Assembly: GCF_009208555.1 (NCBI RefSeq) | Contig: NZ_WFLI01000014.1 | Span: forward strand, 62,001-126,000 | Direction: 5' to 3' | From: Janthinobacterium violaceinigrum | GTDB taxonomy: Bacteria > Pseudomonadota > Gammaproteobacteria > Burkholderiales > Burkholderiaceae_D | Length of the DNA: 64,000 bases | Part shown: piece after piece, positions 16,851 through 25,947 of the stretch | How the letters are laid out: every line of letters begins with the position of its first letter | Numbering within the stretch: the stretch's first letter is position 1 | Translations under genes and position numbers: made by a program | The notes under the pieces: generated by a model | Databases searched by the model: none | Seen by the model: only the letters and a program-made list of their open reading frames with translations | Told to the model about the DNA's origin: nothing

Positions 16851-18797
16851 ATGAATAACCCGACACAATTTGCCCAGGGACGCGCGCTGGACGTGATCTG
16901 CCTGGGCCGCCTGGCGGTGGACCTGTATGCGCAGCAGATCGGCAGCCCGCTGGAAGACGCGACCAGCTTTGCCAAGTATCTGGGCGGCTCGTCGGCGAAT
17001 ATCGCCTTCGGCACGGCCCGCCTGGGCTTGAAGTCCGCCATGCTGTCGACAGTGGGCGACGACCACATGGGCCGTTTTTTGACGGACACCTTGTCGAAAG
17101 AAGGCTGCGACGTCAGCCATGTGGGCATCGACCGCGACCGTTTGACGGCGTTGGTGATGCTGGGCATCAAGGATAAAAACACGTTCCCCCTGATTTTCTA
17201 CCGCGACAATTGCGCCGACATGGCCATCGACCCGGCGTCGGTGGATGCGGCCTTCATTGCGTCGAGCAAGGCGCTGTTAATCACCGGCACGCACTTTTCC
17301 ACGGCTGCCATGCACGCCGTCAGCATGCAAGCCTTGAAGCTGGCCCGTGCGAATAATGTGCGTACCGTGCTCGACATCGATTACCGGCCCGTGCTGTGGG
17401 GCTTGTCCGGCAAGGCGGACGGCGAAACGCGTTTCGTCTCGAACGACGGCGTGACGCGCCACCTGCAGGCGATCTTGCCGCAGTTCGATTTGATCGTCGG
17501 TACGGAAGAGGAATTCATGATTGCCGGCGGCGGCGCCGACATCATGGCGTCCCTGCGCGCCGTGCGGGCCGCCACCCTGGCCACCCTGGTCGTCAAGCGG
17601 GGCCCGCTGGGCAGCGCCGTCATCGACAATGTGGTGCCGGCCAGCCTCGACGACGCATACAACTACCGGGGCGTGCGCGTGGAAGTGCTGAACGTGCTGG
17701 GCGCGGGCGACGCCTTCCTGTCGGGCTTCCTGAAAGGCTGGCTGCGGGGCGAGGATTACGAGGCGTGCTGCCGCTACGCAAATGGCTGCGGCGCCCTGGT
17801 CGTGTCGCGCCACGGCTGCGCGCCGGCCATGCCGTCGCCCGTGGAACTCGACTATTTCCTGGCCAACGCGGCGAAGCTCACGCAACCGGACCAGGACGCC
17901 ACCTTGTCCCGCCTGCACCGTACGACGGTGGCGCGCCCGCAGTGGGATGAACTGTGCGTGTTTGCCTTCGACCACCGCACGCAATTCTTCGAGATGGCGC
18001 AACAGACGGGCGCATCCGAGTCGCGCATTGCGGCCTTGAAGCAGCTGATGGTGCAAGCCGTGGCGCAGACGGAAACGGCATTGAAACTGGCGGGCAAGAC
18101 GGGCGTGCTGATCGATGGCCGCTACGGCGTCGACGCGCTCAACGATGCGACGGGGCGGGGCTGGTGGATAGGCCGTCCCGTGGAATTGCCGGGATCGAAC
18201 CCGCTGCAATTCGACTGGGGCCGTTCCATCGGTTCGCATTTGCTCAGCTGGCCGAAGGAACACGTGATCAAATGCCTGGTGCAGCTGCACCCGGACGATG
18301 CCGTGGAAAACCGCCTGGAACAGGAAGCGCAGATCAAGGCCCTGTACGACGCGGCGCAAGTGAGCGGTCACGAATTGTTGTTGGAAGTCATACCGTCGGA
18401 TGCCTTGCCGAAGGGCCATGACACCGTCTTGCGCGCCGTCAAGCGCCTGTACAACCTGGGCATTTATCCGGAATGGTGGAAGCTGGAAAGCATGTCGGCC
18501 CAGCAATGGCAAGCGATCGATGCCCTCGTGCATGAGCGCGATCCGTATTGCCGTGGCGTCGTCTTGCTGGGCTTGAACGCGCCCATCGATGCGCTGGCCG
18601 CCAGTTTCGAACAGGCCAGTGCCAGCAGCACGTGCCGCGGCTTCATGGTGGGACGCACCATCTTCCAGGAACCGAGCCGCCGCTGGCTGGCCGGCGACAT
18701 CGACGATGCGGGCCTGATCGCCGCCGTGCGCGCCAACTTCGAACAGTTGATTTCCCTGTGGCAGCGCACGCGCAACCGCCTGGAGCGTGCAGCATGA
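16851..18797 (+). CDS. iolC: 5-dehydro-2-deoxygluconokinase fused to DUF2090 domain
   Basis: This is a 648-residue two-domain protein. Residues about 10-330 are a PfkB-family sugar kinase: LGGSSANIAFGTARLGLKSA near 43 and VLGAGDAFLSGF near 280 with the catalytic Asp in GAGDAF. This half phosphorylates 2-deoxy-5-keto-gluconate. Residues about 345-640 are the DUF2090 domain (ELCVFAFDHRTQFFEMA at its start), a TIM-barrel relative of class I aldolases. No separate iolJ aldolase gene is present in this locus, so the DUF2090 half may supply the aldolase step, as annotated for similar fusions. AAGGATAACC precedes the ATG; the stop overlaps iolD. Confidence 0.93.
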   Translation: MNNPTQFAQGRALDVICLGRLAVDLYAQQIGSPLEDATSFAKYLGGSSANIAFGTARLGLKSAMLSTVGDDHMGRFLTDTLSKEGCDVSHVGIDRDRLTALVMLGIKDKNTFPLIFYRDNCADMAIDPASVDAAFIASSKALLITGTHFSTAAMHAVSMQALKLARANNVRTVLDIDYRPVLWGLSGKADGETRFVSNDGVTRHLQAILPQFDLIVGTEEEFMIAGGGADIMASLRAVRAATLATLVVKRGPLGSAVIDNVVPASLDDAYNYRGVRVEVLNVLGAGDAFLSGFLKGWLRGEDYEACCRYANGCGALVVSRHGCAPAMPSPVELDYFLANAAKLTQPDQDATLSRLHRTTVARPQWDELCVFAFDHRTQFFEMAQQTGASESRIAALKQLMVQAVAQTETALKLAGKTGVLIDGRYGVDALNDATGRGWWIGRPVELPGSNPLQFDWGRSIGSHLLSWPKEHVIKCLVQLHPDDAVENRLEQEAQIKALYDAAQVSGHELLLEVIPSDALPKGHDTVLRAVKRLYNLGIYPEWWKLESMSAQQWQAIDALVHERDPYCRGVVLLGLNAPIDALAASFEQASASSTCRGFMVGRTIFQEPSRRWLAGDIDDAGLIAAVRANFEQLISLWQRTRNRLERAA

Positions 18798-20638
18798 GCG
18801 CCACCACCATCCGTTTGACCATGGCGCAAGCGCTGGTCCGCTATCTGGCCGCCTTGCGCACGGACGAGGGCGATGGGACCCTGGTTCCCCTGTTCGGCGG
18901 CGCCTTCGCCATCTTTGGCCACGGCAACGTGGCGGGCCTGGGCGAAGCGCTGTACCAGTACAAGGAAGTCTTCCCCACGTTTCGGGCGCACAACGAGCAG
19001 GCGATGGCGCACGCTGCCATTGCGTATGCGAAAGCGCACATGCGCCGGCGCATGCTGGCCGTCACCAGTTCCATCGGTCCTGGCGCCACGAACTTGCTCA
19101 CGGCGGCGGCCCTGGCCCACGTCAACCGCCTGCCCGTGCTCCTGCTGCCCGGCGACGTGTTCGTCTCGCGCGCACCGGACCCGGTGCTGCAGCAGCTGGA
19201 AGACGGCACGGACGGCAGCGTGTCGGTGAATGACGCGTTCAAGCCGCTGTCGCGTTACTTTGACCGCATCGTCTATCCGGAACAGTTGCTGACGGCCTTG
19301 CCGCGCGCCATTGCCGCCTTGACGGACCCGGCTGCCTGTGGCCCCGTCACCTTGTCGCTGCCGCAAGACGTGCAGACGATGGCGTATGACTACCCCGAGG
19401 AATTCTTCACGCCCCGCACCGTGCGTTTCCGCGCCGTGCCCCCCGTGGAGCAGGAGCTGGAAGAAGCGGCAGCCTTGTTGACGGCTGCGAGGCAGCCCTT
19501 GATCGTGGCCGGCGGCGGCGTGCTGTACGGCAAGGCCGGCGCCGCCTTGCAGGCGTTTGCCGAGCGCCACGGCATTCCCGTGGCGGAAACGCAGGCGGGC
19601 AAGAGCAGCCTGCCGTGGGACCATCCGCTGCAGCTGGGCGCCATCGGCGTGACGGGTTCGCCTGCCGCGAACAGTCTGGCGGCCGAGGCGGACGTGGTGC
19701 TGGCCGTGGGCACGCGCTTGCAGGATTTCACGACGGGATCGAACTCGCTGTTTGCGCAGGCGCAACTGGTGAGCCTGAACGTCAACAGTTTTGACGCCCT
19801 GAAACGCCGTGGCTTCGCTGTGCAGGCGGATGCAACCCTCGGGCTGCAAGGTTTGTCCCGCCATCTGGGCAGCTGGAACAGCGCGGGCCAGTGGCTGGAC
19901 CGCGCACAGCAGGCGGGCCACGCCTGGCGCGCGACGGTGGCCGCGATTACGGGCAGGCGCGAGGTGGCCGGCTTGCCCTATGACGGCGAAGTCATCGGCG
20001 CCGTGCAGCGCTCATCGAGCGACTCGACCACCCGCGACATCGTCGTCTGCGCGGCGGGCACCTTGCCGGCCGAGCTGCACAAGCTGTGGCGCACCAGCAC
20101 GCCCGGCGGCTATCACATGGAATACGGCTACTCGTGCATGGGCTATGAAATTGCCGGCGGCCTGGGCGTCAAGATGGCGAAGCCGGATGCCGAGGTGATC
20201 GTCATGGTGGGCGATGGCAGCTATCTGATGATGAATTCGGAAATCGCCACCTCCGTCATGCTGGATAAAAAACTCATCATCGTGGTGCTCGACAACCGGG
20301 GCTACGGCTGCATCAACCGCCTGCAGCAGGCCTGCGGCAATGCGTCGTTCAACAATATGCTGCCCGACAGCGCACCGCGCATCGACTTCGCCCTGCATGC
20401 GCGGTCCCTGGGCGCCCTGAGCGAACATGCGGGGTCGATTGCCGAGCTGGACGCTGCCATGCAGCGGGCCCGCGCTGCACCGCGCACGTATCTGATCTGC
20501 ATCAATACGGACGACACGCGCACGACGGAGGAGGGCGGTTGCTGGTGGGAAGTGGCCGTGCCCGAAGTCTCGACGCAAGCCGGCGTGCAAGCTGCGCGCG
20601 CCCGTTATGAACTTGACCGCCAAGGACAACAAAAATGA
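18794..20638 (+). CDS. iolD: 3D-(3,5/4)-trihydroxycyclohexane-1,2-dione hydrolase
   Basis: The protein is 614 residues from the ATG at 18794, which overlaps the iolC stop (ATGA). It is a thiamine-diphosphate enzyme that opens the inositol-derived ring to 5-deoxy-glucuronate. Family features are HNEQAMAHAAIAYAKAHMRR early (the conserved Glu of ThDP enzymes), TSSIGPGATNLLTAAALAHV and the ThDP/Mg binding GDGSYLMMNSEI near residue 473. The length is typical for IolD. A longer frame upstream exists but lies inside iolC. Confidence 0.95.
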   Translation: MSATTIRLTMAQALVRYLAALRTDEGDGTLVPLFGGAFAIFGHGNVAGLGEALYQYKEVFPTFRAHNEQAMAHAAIAYAKAHMRRRMLAVTSSIGPGATNLLTAAALAHVNRLPVLLLPGDVFVSRAPDPVLQQLEDGTDGSVSVNDAFKPLSRYFDRIVYPEQLLTALPRAIAALTDPAACGPVTLSLPQDVQTMAYDYPEEFFTPRTVRFRAVPPVEQELEEAAALLTAARQPLIVAGGGVLYGKAGAALQAFAERHGIPVAETQAGKSSLPWDHPLQLGAIGVTGSPAANSLAAEADVVLAVGTRLQDFTTGSNSLFAQAQLVSLNVNSFDALKRRGFAVQADATLGLQGLSRHLGSWNSAGQWLDRAQQAGHAWRATVAAITGRREVAGLPYDGEVIGAVQRSSSDSTTRDIVVCAAGTLPAELHKLWRTSTPGGYHMEYGYSCMGYEIAGGLGVKMAKPDAEVIVMVGDGSYLMMNSEIATSVMLDKKLIIVVLDNRGYGCINRLQQACGNASFNNMLPDSAPRIDFALHARSLGALSEHAGSIAELDAAMQRARAAPRTYLICINTDDTRTTEEGGCWWEVAVPEVSTQAGVQAARARYELDRQGQQK

Positions 20639-21549
20639 CTACATGGAATGTGAAGATCGGCATCAACCCGATCTCGTGGATGAACGACGATTTGCCCAGC
20701 CTGGGCGGCGAGACGCCGCTGGAGACGGCCTTGAAAGAGGGCGCCGAGATCGGCTACGTGGGCTTTGAACTGGGTAACAAGTTTCCCAAGGATGCCCCCG
20801 CCCTGAACGCCGTGCTGGGCAAGTATGGCCTGGCGTGTGTCTCCGGCTGGTATTCGGGGCGCTTGGCGCACCGGTCCGTGGAAGAGGAAATCGCTGCCGT
20901 GGGGCCTCATCTGCGGCTGCTGGCCGGCAGCGGCGCCACGGTCATGGTGTACGGCGAAGTGGCCGATGCCATCCAGGGCGAGCCGCGCCCTTTATATAAG
21001 CGCCCCCGCTTCCAGACGCAGCAGCAATGGCAGGAGTATGCGGACAAGCTGACGGCGTTTGCGCAACACTTGCTGGACCACGGCGTGCGCCTGGCCTACC
21101 ACCACCACATGGGCGCCTACGTGGAAACCCCGGCCGACGTGGACCAGTTGATGGCCTTGACGGGGCCGGAAGTGGGCTTGCTGTTCGACACGGGCCACAT
21201 CACGTTTGCCGGCGGCGATGCGCTGGCCGTGCTGAACAAGCACATCGACCGGATTTGCCATGTGCATTGCAAGGATGTGCGTCCCAACGTGGTGAAGCTG
21301 GCCCGCAACGGCCACTGGAGTTTTTTGCAGGCCGTCATCAATGGCGCGTTCAGCGTGCCCGGCGACGGCAGCATCGATTTCCCCGCCATCCTCACGCGCT
21401 TGTATCTGCACGGCTACGAAGGCTGGCTGGTGGTGGAGGCGGAGCAAGACCCGGCCGTCGCGCCCAGCTATGAATATGCGAAGATGGGCCACGATTACCT
21501 GGCCCGGCTGGTCGACGCCATTCCCCGCCTGGGCCGGGAGGCGGCATGA
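20635..21549 (+). CDS. iolE: Myo-inosose-2 dehydratase
   Basis: This 304-residue enzyme of the xylose isomerase-like TIM-barrel superfamily removes water from scyllo-inosose to give the trihydroxycyclohexanedione used by IolD. It starts with VKIGINPISWMNDDLPSLGG, the characteristic IolE N terminus, and has metal-ligand regions LAYHHHMGAYVETPADVD, LLFDTGHITFAGGDAL and HVHCKDVRPNV. It overlaps iolD by 4 bases (ATGA) and iolB by 4 bases. Confidence 0.95.
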   Translation: MTTWNVKIGINPISWMNDDLPSLGGETPLETALKEGAEIGYVGFELGNKFPKDAPALNAVLGKYGLACVSGWYSGRLAHRSVEEEIAAVGPHLRLLAGSGATVMVYGEVADAIQGEPRPLYKRPRFQTQQQWQEYADKLTAFAQHLLDHGVRLAYHHHMGAYVETPADVDQLMALTGPEVGLLFDTGHITFAGGDALAVLNKHIDRICHVHCKDVRPNVVKLARNGHWSFLQAVINGAFSVPGDGSIDFPAILTRLYLHGYEGWLVVEAEQDPAVAPSYEYAKMGHDYLARLVDAIPRLGREAA

Positions 21550-22340
21550 GCCCGCTGCTGGTCAAGGCCCGGCCTGGTTCTGCCATCGTCGAGGTGACGC
21601 CGGCATCGGCCGGCTGGACGCACGTGGGCTTTGCCGCGCACCGGCTGGCGGCCGGCGAACAGTTGAACCTGGACACGGGCAGCCGCGAACTGTGCATCGT
21701 CGTGCTGACGGGCACGGTCACCGTGCAGGCGGGCGGGCAGACCTGGGAAGCCATCGGCGGGCGCGCCAGCGTTTTCGAGGAGCGCTCGCCGTATGCCGTG
21801 TACGTGCCGCTGGAAACCGCAGTGTGCATCACAGCCGTGAGCGGCGCGGAAGTGGCGCTGTGCAGCGCGCCCGCCACGACCCGCCGTCCGGCGCGCCTGA
21901 TCGACCCGCAGTCGATGACGCGCTCCGTGCGCGGCAAGGGCGCGAACACGCGCTATGTGTGCGACATCCTGCCGCAAACGGCCGAGGCCGATGGTTTGCT
22001 GGTGGTGGAGGTGGTGACGCCGTCCGGCCATTCGTCCAGCTATCCGCCGCACAAGCATGACGACGACAATATTCCCACCGAAAGCTCGCTGGAAGAAACG
22101 TATTACCACCGCCTGAACCCGGAGCAGGGCTTTGCGTACCAACGCGTCTATACGGATGACCGTTCCATCGATGAAGCGATGGCCGTGGAAAACCACGACG
22201 TGGTGATGGTGCCGCGCGGCTACCACCCCGTCACCGTGCCGTATGGCTATGACGGCTATTACCTGAACGTGATGGCCGGCCCGAAACGCGTATGGCATTT
22301 TAAAAACGACCCGGCCCACGAGTGGCTGATGACGAAATAA
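21546..22340 (+). CDS. iolB: 5-deoxy-glucuronate isomerase
   Basis: This 264-residue cupin-fold enzyme isomerises 5-deoxy-glucuronate to 2-deoxy-5-keto-gluconate, the substrate of IolC. Diagnostic segments are [14 protein letters not shown] and [20 protein letters not shown], which carry the conserved His and Glu metal ligands, then [13 protein letters not shown]. The length agrees with the family (about 270). The start overlaps iolE by ATGA. Confidence 0.95.
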   Translation: MSPLLVKARPGSAIVEVTPASAGWTHVGFAAHRLAAGEQLNLDTGSRELCIVVLTGTVTVQAGGQTWEAIGGRASVFEERSPYAVYVPLETAVCITAVSGAEVALCSAPATTRRPARLIDPQSMTRSVRGKGANTRYVCDILPQTAEADGLLVVEVVTPSGHSSSYPPHKHDDDNIPTESSLEETYYHRLNPEQGFAYQRVYTDDRSIDEAMAVENHDVVMVPRGYHPVTVPYGYDGYYLNVMAGPKRVWHFKNDPAHEWLMTK

Positions 22341-22354
22341 ACGAGGACAAGAAG

Positions 22355-23854
22355 ATGACAACGCAACAGATCGGCCACTTTATTGGTGGCAACCCCATGG
22401 CCTCGCGTTCCGAGCGCACGAGCGACGTGTTCAATCCCGCCACGGGTGCCGTGACGGCCAAGGTGTCGCTGGCCACGCCGAGCGAACTGAACGCGGCCGT
22501 GGCCGCCGCCCATGCGGCGTTTCCCGCCTGGTCGCAAACGTCGCCCTTGCGCCGCGCGCGGGTGATGTTCAAGTTCAAGGAATTGCTGGAAGAGCACTCG
22601 GACCAGTTGGCCGCCCTGATCACGGCCGAGCACGGCAAGGTGTTCACGGATGCCAAGGGGGAAGTGACGCGCGGCATCGAAGTGGTGGAGTTTGCCTGCG
22701 GCATCCCGCAAATGATGAAGGGCGAGTATTCGGAGCAAGTGGCCGGCGGCATCGACGCCTGGTCGATCCGCCAGGCATTGGGCGTCTGCGTGGGCATCAC
22801 GCCGTTCAACTTTCCCGTGATGGTGCCCATGTGGATGTTCCCGATGGCGATCGCCTGTGGCAATACCTTCGTGCTCAAACCGTCGGAGCGCGACCCGTCG
22901 GCCAGCCTGCTGCTGGCGCAGCTGCTGACGGATGCGGGCTTGCCCGACGGCGTCTTCAACGTGGTGCAGGGCGACAAGGAAGCCGTGGACGGGCTGTTGC
23001 ACCATCCGGACGTGCGCGCCGTCAGCTTTGTCGGTTCCACGCCGATTGCCGAATACATCTACGCCACGGGCTGCGCCCAGGGCAAGCGCGTGCAAGCCTT
23101 GGGCGGCGCCAAGAACCATATGGTGGTCATGCCGGACGCGGATATTGCGCAGACGGTCGATGCGCTGATGGGCGCCGCCTTCGGTTCGGCGGGCGAGCGC
23201 TGCATGGCCATTTCCGTGGTGGTGGCGGTGGGCAATGTGGGCGATCAGCTGGTCGAGGCGCTGGTGCCCCGCATTGCGGCCCTGAAGATCACGCAGGGCA
23301 TGGACCTGTCGGCCGAGATGGGGCCTGTCGTCACGCAAGTGCACAAGGACAAGATCGCGGGCTACATCGCCACGGGCGTCAAGGAAGGCGCCAAGCTGGT
23401 CAGTGACGGGCGCGGCTTCGTCTTGCCCGGCCACGAACAGGGCTTTTTCCTTGGCGGCAGCCTGTTCGACCATGTGACGCCGGAGATGACGATCTATAAA
23501 GAGGAAATCTTCGGCCCCGTGCTGTGCATCGTGCGCGTGCCCGACTTTGCCACGGCGCTGGACCTCGTCAATGCGCATGAATACGGCAATGGCACGGCGA
23601 TCTATACGCGCGACGGCAACACGGCGCGCGAATACACGCACCGCGTGCAGGTGGGGATGGTGGGCGTCAACGTGCCGATCCCCGTGCCGATGGCGTTCCA
23701 CAGCTTCGGCGGCTGGAAGCGCAGCCTGTTCGGCGACCACCATGCGCATGGCCCGGAATCGGTGCGCTTCTATACGAAGCAGAAGGCCGTCACGCAGCGC
23801 TGGCCCGCTTCCACGGCGGCGGGCGCCGAGTTTGCCATGCCGACCCTGAAGTAA
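22355..23854 (+). CDS. iolA: Methylmalonate/malonate-semialdehyde dehydrogenase (CoA-acylating)
   Basis: The protein is 499 residues from the ATG at 22355 with GAGGA seven bases upstream. It is an aldehyde dehydrogenase that converts malonate semialdehyde to acetyl-CoA and CO2, the last inositol step (also called mmsA). It begins [20 protein letters not shown], has [23 protein letters not shown]-site [11 protein letters not shown] and the catalytic cysteine in [11 protein letters not shown] near residue 284. It closes the iol operon; no T-tailed terminator is visible before nasT. Confidence 0.94.
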   Translation: MTTQQIGHFIGGNPMASRSERTSDVFNPATGAVTAKVSLATPSELNAAVAAAHAAFPAWSQTSPLRRARVMFKFKELLEEHSDQLAALITAEHGKVFTDAKGEVTRGIEVVEFACGIPQMMKGEYSEQVAGGIDAWSIRQALGVCVGITPFNFPVMVPMWMFPMAIACGNTFVLKPSERDPSASLLLAQLLTDAGLPDGVFNVVQGDKEAVDGLLHHPDVRAVSFVGSTPIAEYIYATGCAQGKRVQALGGAKNHMVVMPDADIAQTVDALMGAAFGSAGERCMAISVVVAVGNVGDQLVEALVPRIAALKITQGMDLSAEMGPVVTQVHKDKIAGYIATGVKEGAKLVSDGRGFVLPGHEQGFFLGGSLFDHVTPEMTIYKEEIFGPVLCIVRVPDFATALDLVNAHEYGNGTAIYTRDGNTAREYTHRVQVGMVGVNVPIPVPMAFHSFGGWKRSLFGDHHAHGPESVRFYTKQKAVTQRWPASTAAGAEFAMPTLK

Positions 23855-23894
23855 TACTCCGCCGTAAAACCGGCTGGTTCGCTTCTTGCTTACT

Positions 23895-23920
23895 GCAATG
23901 GCTAATTGTTTAGCCATTGC
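23895..23920 (+). promoter_or_regulatory. Leader hairpin with ANTAR-type hexaloop before nasT
   Basis: A perfect 10-bp stem (GCAATGGCTA with TAGCCATTGC) closes a hexaloop ATTGTT, ending 11 bases before the nasT ATG. ANTAR target RNAs are described as hairpins with six-base loops having A at position 1 and G at position 4; this loop fits. No T-run follows, and only one such hairpin is clear here while the reported motif has two. Confidence 0.5.
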
Positions 23921-23931
23921 AGATCGCTCCC

Positions 23932-24585
23932 ATGACGTCCAGCCGTACCCAGCCAGCGCCAGACCGCCCCCTGCGCATTGTCGTCGTCAATACCATCGTC
24001 GAGCACGGCGTGCACGCGGATGCGGCGCTGGCTGCCCAAGTGCAGCGCGGCAATGCCTTGCGCATCGGCTTGCTGGAATCGGGCTTCGACATCGTCGCCT
24101 CGCTGCCAGCCGACCTCTATCTTCCCGAGCGCATCGCGCAACTCCAGCCTGACCTCATCATCATCGACGCCGAATCGGACGCGCGCGACGTGCTCGAGCA
24201 CATCGTCATCGCCACGCGCGACGAGCGCCGCCCCATCGTGCTGTTTACGGAAGACGGCGCCATGGCCAGCATCGACGCGGCCATGGCGGCCGGCGTGTCC
24301 GCCTATATCGTGGCCGGCTTGCAAGCCGAACGCATTCAACCCGTGCTGAACGTGGCGCTGGCGCGCTTTCGCCAGGAAGAAAAGTTGCGCGCCGAATTGC
24401 TCGACACGCGGCACAAATTGCTTGAACGCAAGGTGATCGAGCGGGCCAAGGGCTTGCTGATGACGCATCACGGCTTGACGGAAGACCAGGCTTACCAGCG
24501 CCTGCGCAGCATGGCCATGAACAAGAAATTGAAACTGGCCGAGATCGCCCAGCGCATCCTCGACGTGGAGGACTTGCTGGGATGA
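23932..24585 (+). CDS. nasT: ANTAR-domain response regulator/antiterminator, NasT type
   Basis: The protein is 217 residues from the ATG at 23932; a TTG five codons upstream is unlikely. Residues about 15-135 form a receiver-like domain (LRIVVVNTIVE, LIIIDAESDARDVLEHI), and residues about 150-217 form the RNA-binding ANTAR domain with ERKVIERAKGLLM, the DQAYQRLRSMAMN segment and LAEIAQRILDVEDLLG. NasT-type proteins bind leader RNA hairpins and prevent termination of nitrate/nitrite assimilation operons; NasS holds them inactive without nitrate. The next gene encodes that sensor. No good ribosome binding site is seen and a hairpin sits just upstream. Confidence 0.88.
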   Translation: MTSSRTQPAPDRPLRIVVVNTIVEHGVHADAALAAQVQRGNALRIGLLESGFDIVASLPADLYLPERIAQLQPDLIIIDAESDARDVLEHIVIATRDERRPIVLFTEDGAMASIDAAMAAGVSAYIVAGLQAERIQPVLNVALARFRQEEKLRAELLDTRHKLLERKVIERAKGLLMTHHGLTEDQAYQRLRSMAMNKKLKLAEIAQRILDVEDLLG

Positions 24586-24606
24586 AGCGTTCATTTCCTG
24601 ACACAT

Positions 24607-24700
24607 GCTGGTGCAGTGCACCATCGCGGTGCATTTCCAGCCGTCCGGCACAAGGTGAGCACAGGCACGGTCCTTGCTGCTGGACGGGGAGAACCGTGCC
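24607..24700 (+). promoter_or_regulatory. Structured leader region before nasS
   Basis: The 157-base nasT-nasS gap is rich in inverted repeats. TGCACC-ATCGC-GGTGCA (24617-24633) is nested inside GCTGG...CCAGC (24607-24611, 24637-24641), and GGCACGGT/ACCGTGCC (24664-24671, 24693-24700) forms a second stem with a 21-base loop. The first loop ATCGC has A1 and G4 but only five bases. Post-transcriptional control is inferred, not shown. Confidence 0.4.
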
Positions 24701-24742
24701 CATGGCGGCGCGGAAAAACAGTATTTATCAGCAAGGAATGGT

Positions 24743-25933
24743 ATGACAGAGCAAGCGGACAAGCAGGAAGAATATGGCGCCCAGGCGATGCGCACCCTGC
24801 AGCCGGAAAAACAGACGATACGCATCGGCTACCTGCCGCTCAGCGATTGCGCCTCGCTGATCATGGCCGCGGAACTGGGTTTCGATGAACGGCACGGCAT
24901 CAAGATCGAACTGAGCCGGGAGATGTCGTGGGCCGGCGTGCGCGACAAATTGCACAATGGCGAACTCGATGCGGCCCACGTGCTGTACGGTCTCGTGTAT
25001 GGCGTGCAGATGGGCGTCGGCGGGCAACAGCACGACATGGCCGTACTGATGAACCTCAACCGCAGCGGCCAGGCCGTCACCGTGTCGGCGGCGCTGGCGC
25101 GCGAGGGCGCCCACGATGGTCCCACCCTGGCGCGGCACATGCGCGCCGCGGCGCGGCCGTTTGCGTTTGCACATACTTTTCCGACCGGCAACCATGCGAT
25201 GCTGCTGCAATACTGGCTGGCCGCGCATGGCATCGATCCGCTGCGCGACGCGCGCGTGATGACGGTGCCGCCGTCGCAGATGGTGGCGGCCTTGCGCGCG
25301 GGCCAGATGGATGGCTTTTGCGCGGGCGAACCGTGGGGCTACAAGGCCATCGTCGATGGCGTGGGCGTGACGGCCACCACCAGCGGCGCCATCTGGCCCG
25401 ACCATCCGGGCAAGGTGCTGGGCACCAGCGCCGCGTTTGCGCGCCAGCATCCGAACAGCTGCCGCGCCCTGATTGCCGCCGTGCTCGAGGCGGGGCGCTG
25501 GATCGACGCCAGCGACGCCAACCGGCTGGCCATGGCGGCCACCGTGGCCGCGCCGGCCTATCTGAATACGCCGCAGGAAATGCTGGCGCCGCGCATGCTC
25601 GGCCACTACCAGGATGGTCTGGGCAGGACCTGGGACGAGGCGCAGCGCCTGCAGTTCTACCAGGGCGGCGCCGTGAATTTTCCATATCTGTCCGACGGCA
25701 TGTGGTTCATGACCCAGCACCGGCGCTGGGGCTTGCTGCGCGACGAACCCGATTATCTGGCCGTGGCCCGGCAAGTCAGCCGCATCGACCTGTACCGCCA
25801 GGCGGCGGAAATGACGGGCACGCCCTTGCCCGCGTCGCCGATGCGCAGGTCGACCCTGTGCGACGGCGTGGTGTGGGACGGCAGCGCGCCGGAAGCGTAT
25901 GCGGCATCGTTTGCCATCGGCCACTTTTTTTAA
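24743..25933 (+). CDS. nasS: Nitrate sensor protein, NasS (NrtA-like) type
   Basis: The protein is 396 residues from the ATG at 24743 with AAGGA five bases upstream. It is homologous to the nitrate-binding components NrtA/CmpA: IRIGYLPLSDCASLIMAAEL at the start, AFAHTFPTGNHAMLLQYWLA, DGFCAGEPWGYKAI and NAPAYLN-type C-terminal segments. It lacks a signal peptide or Tat/lipobox N terminus, as expected for the cytoplasmic sensor NasS rather than the periplasmic transporter subunit. Adjacent nasT supports this. NasS should bind nitrate and then release NasT. An orphan NrtA transporter subunit is the alternative. Confidence 0.86.
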   Translation: MTEQADKQEEYGAQAMRTLQPEKQTIRIGYLPLSDCASLIMAAELGFDERHGIKIELSREMSWAGVRDKLHNGELDAAHVLYGLVYGVQMGVGGQQHDMAVLMNLNRSGQAVTVSAALAREGAHDGPTLARHMRAAARPFAFAHTFPTGNHAMLLQYWLAAHGIDPLRDARVMTVPPSQMVAALRAGQMDGFCAGEPWGYKAIVDGVGVTATTSGAIWPDHPGKVLGTSAAFARQHPNSCRALIAAVLEAGRWIDASDANRLAMAATVAAPAYLNTPQEMLAPRMLGHYQDGLGRTWDEAQRLQFYQGGAVNFPYLSDGMWFMTQHRRWGLLRDEPDYLAVARQVSRIDLYRQAAEMTGTPLPASPMRRSTLCDGVVWDGSAPEAYAASFAIGHFF

Positions 25934-25947
25934 TGGGAGAGTTCATC

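Noticed and set aside
18548..18793. Longer start for iolD
   Set aside because: It would lie inside iolC; the ATGA overlap start at 18794 matches the IolD N terminus.
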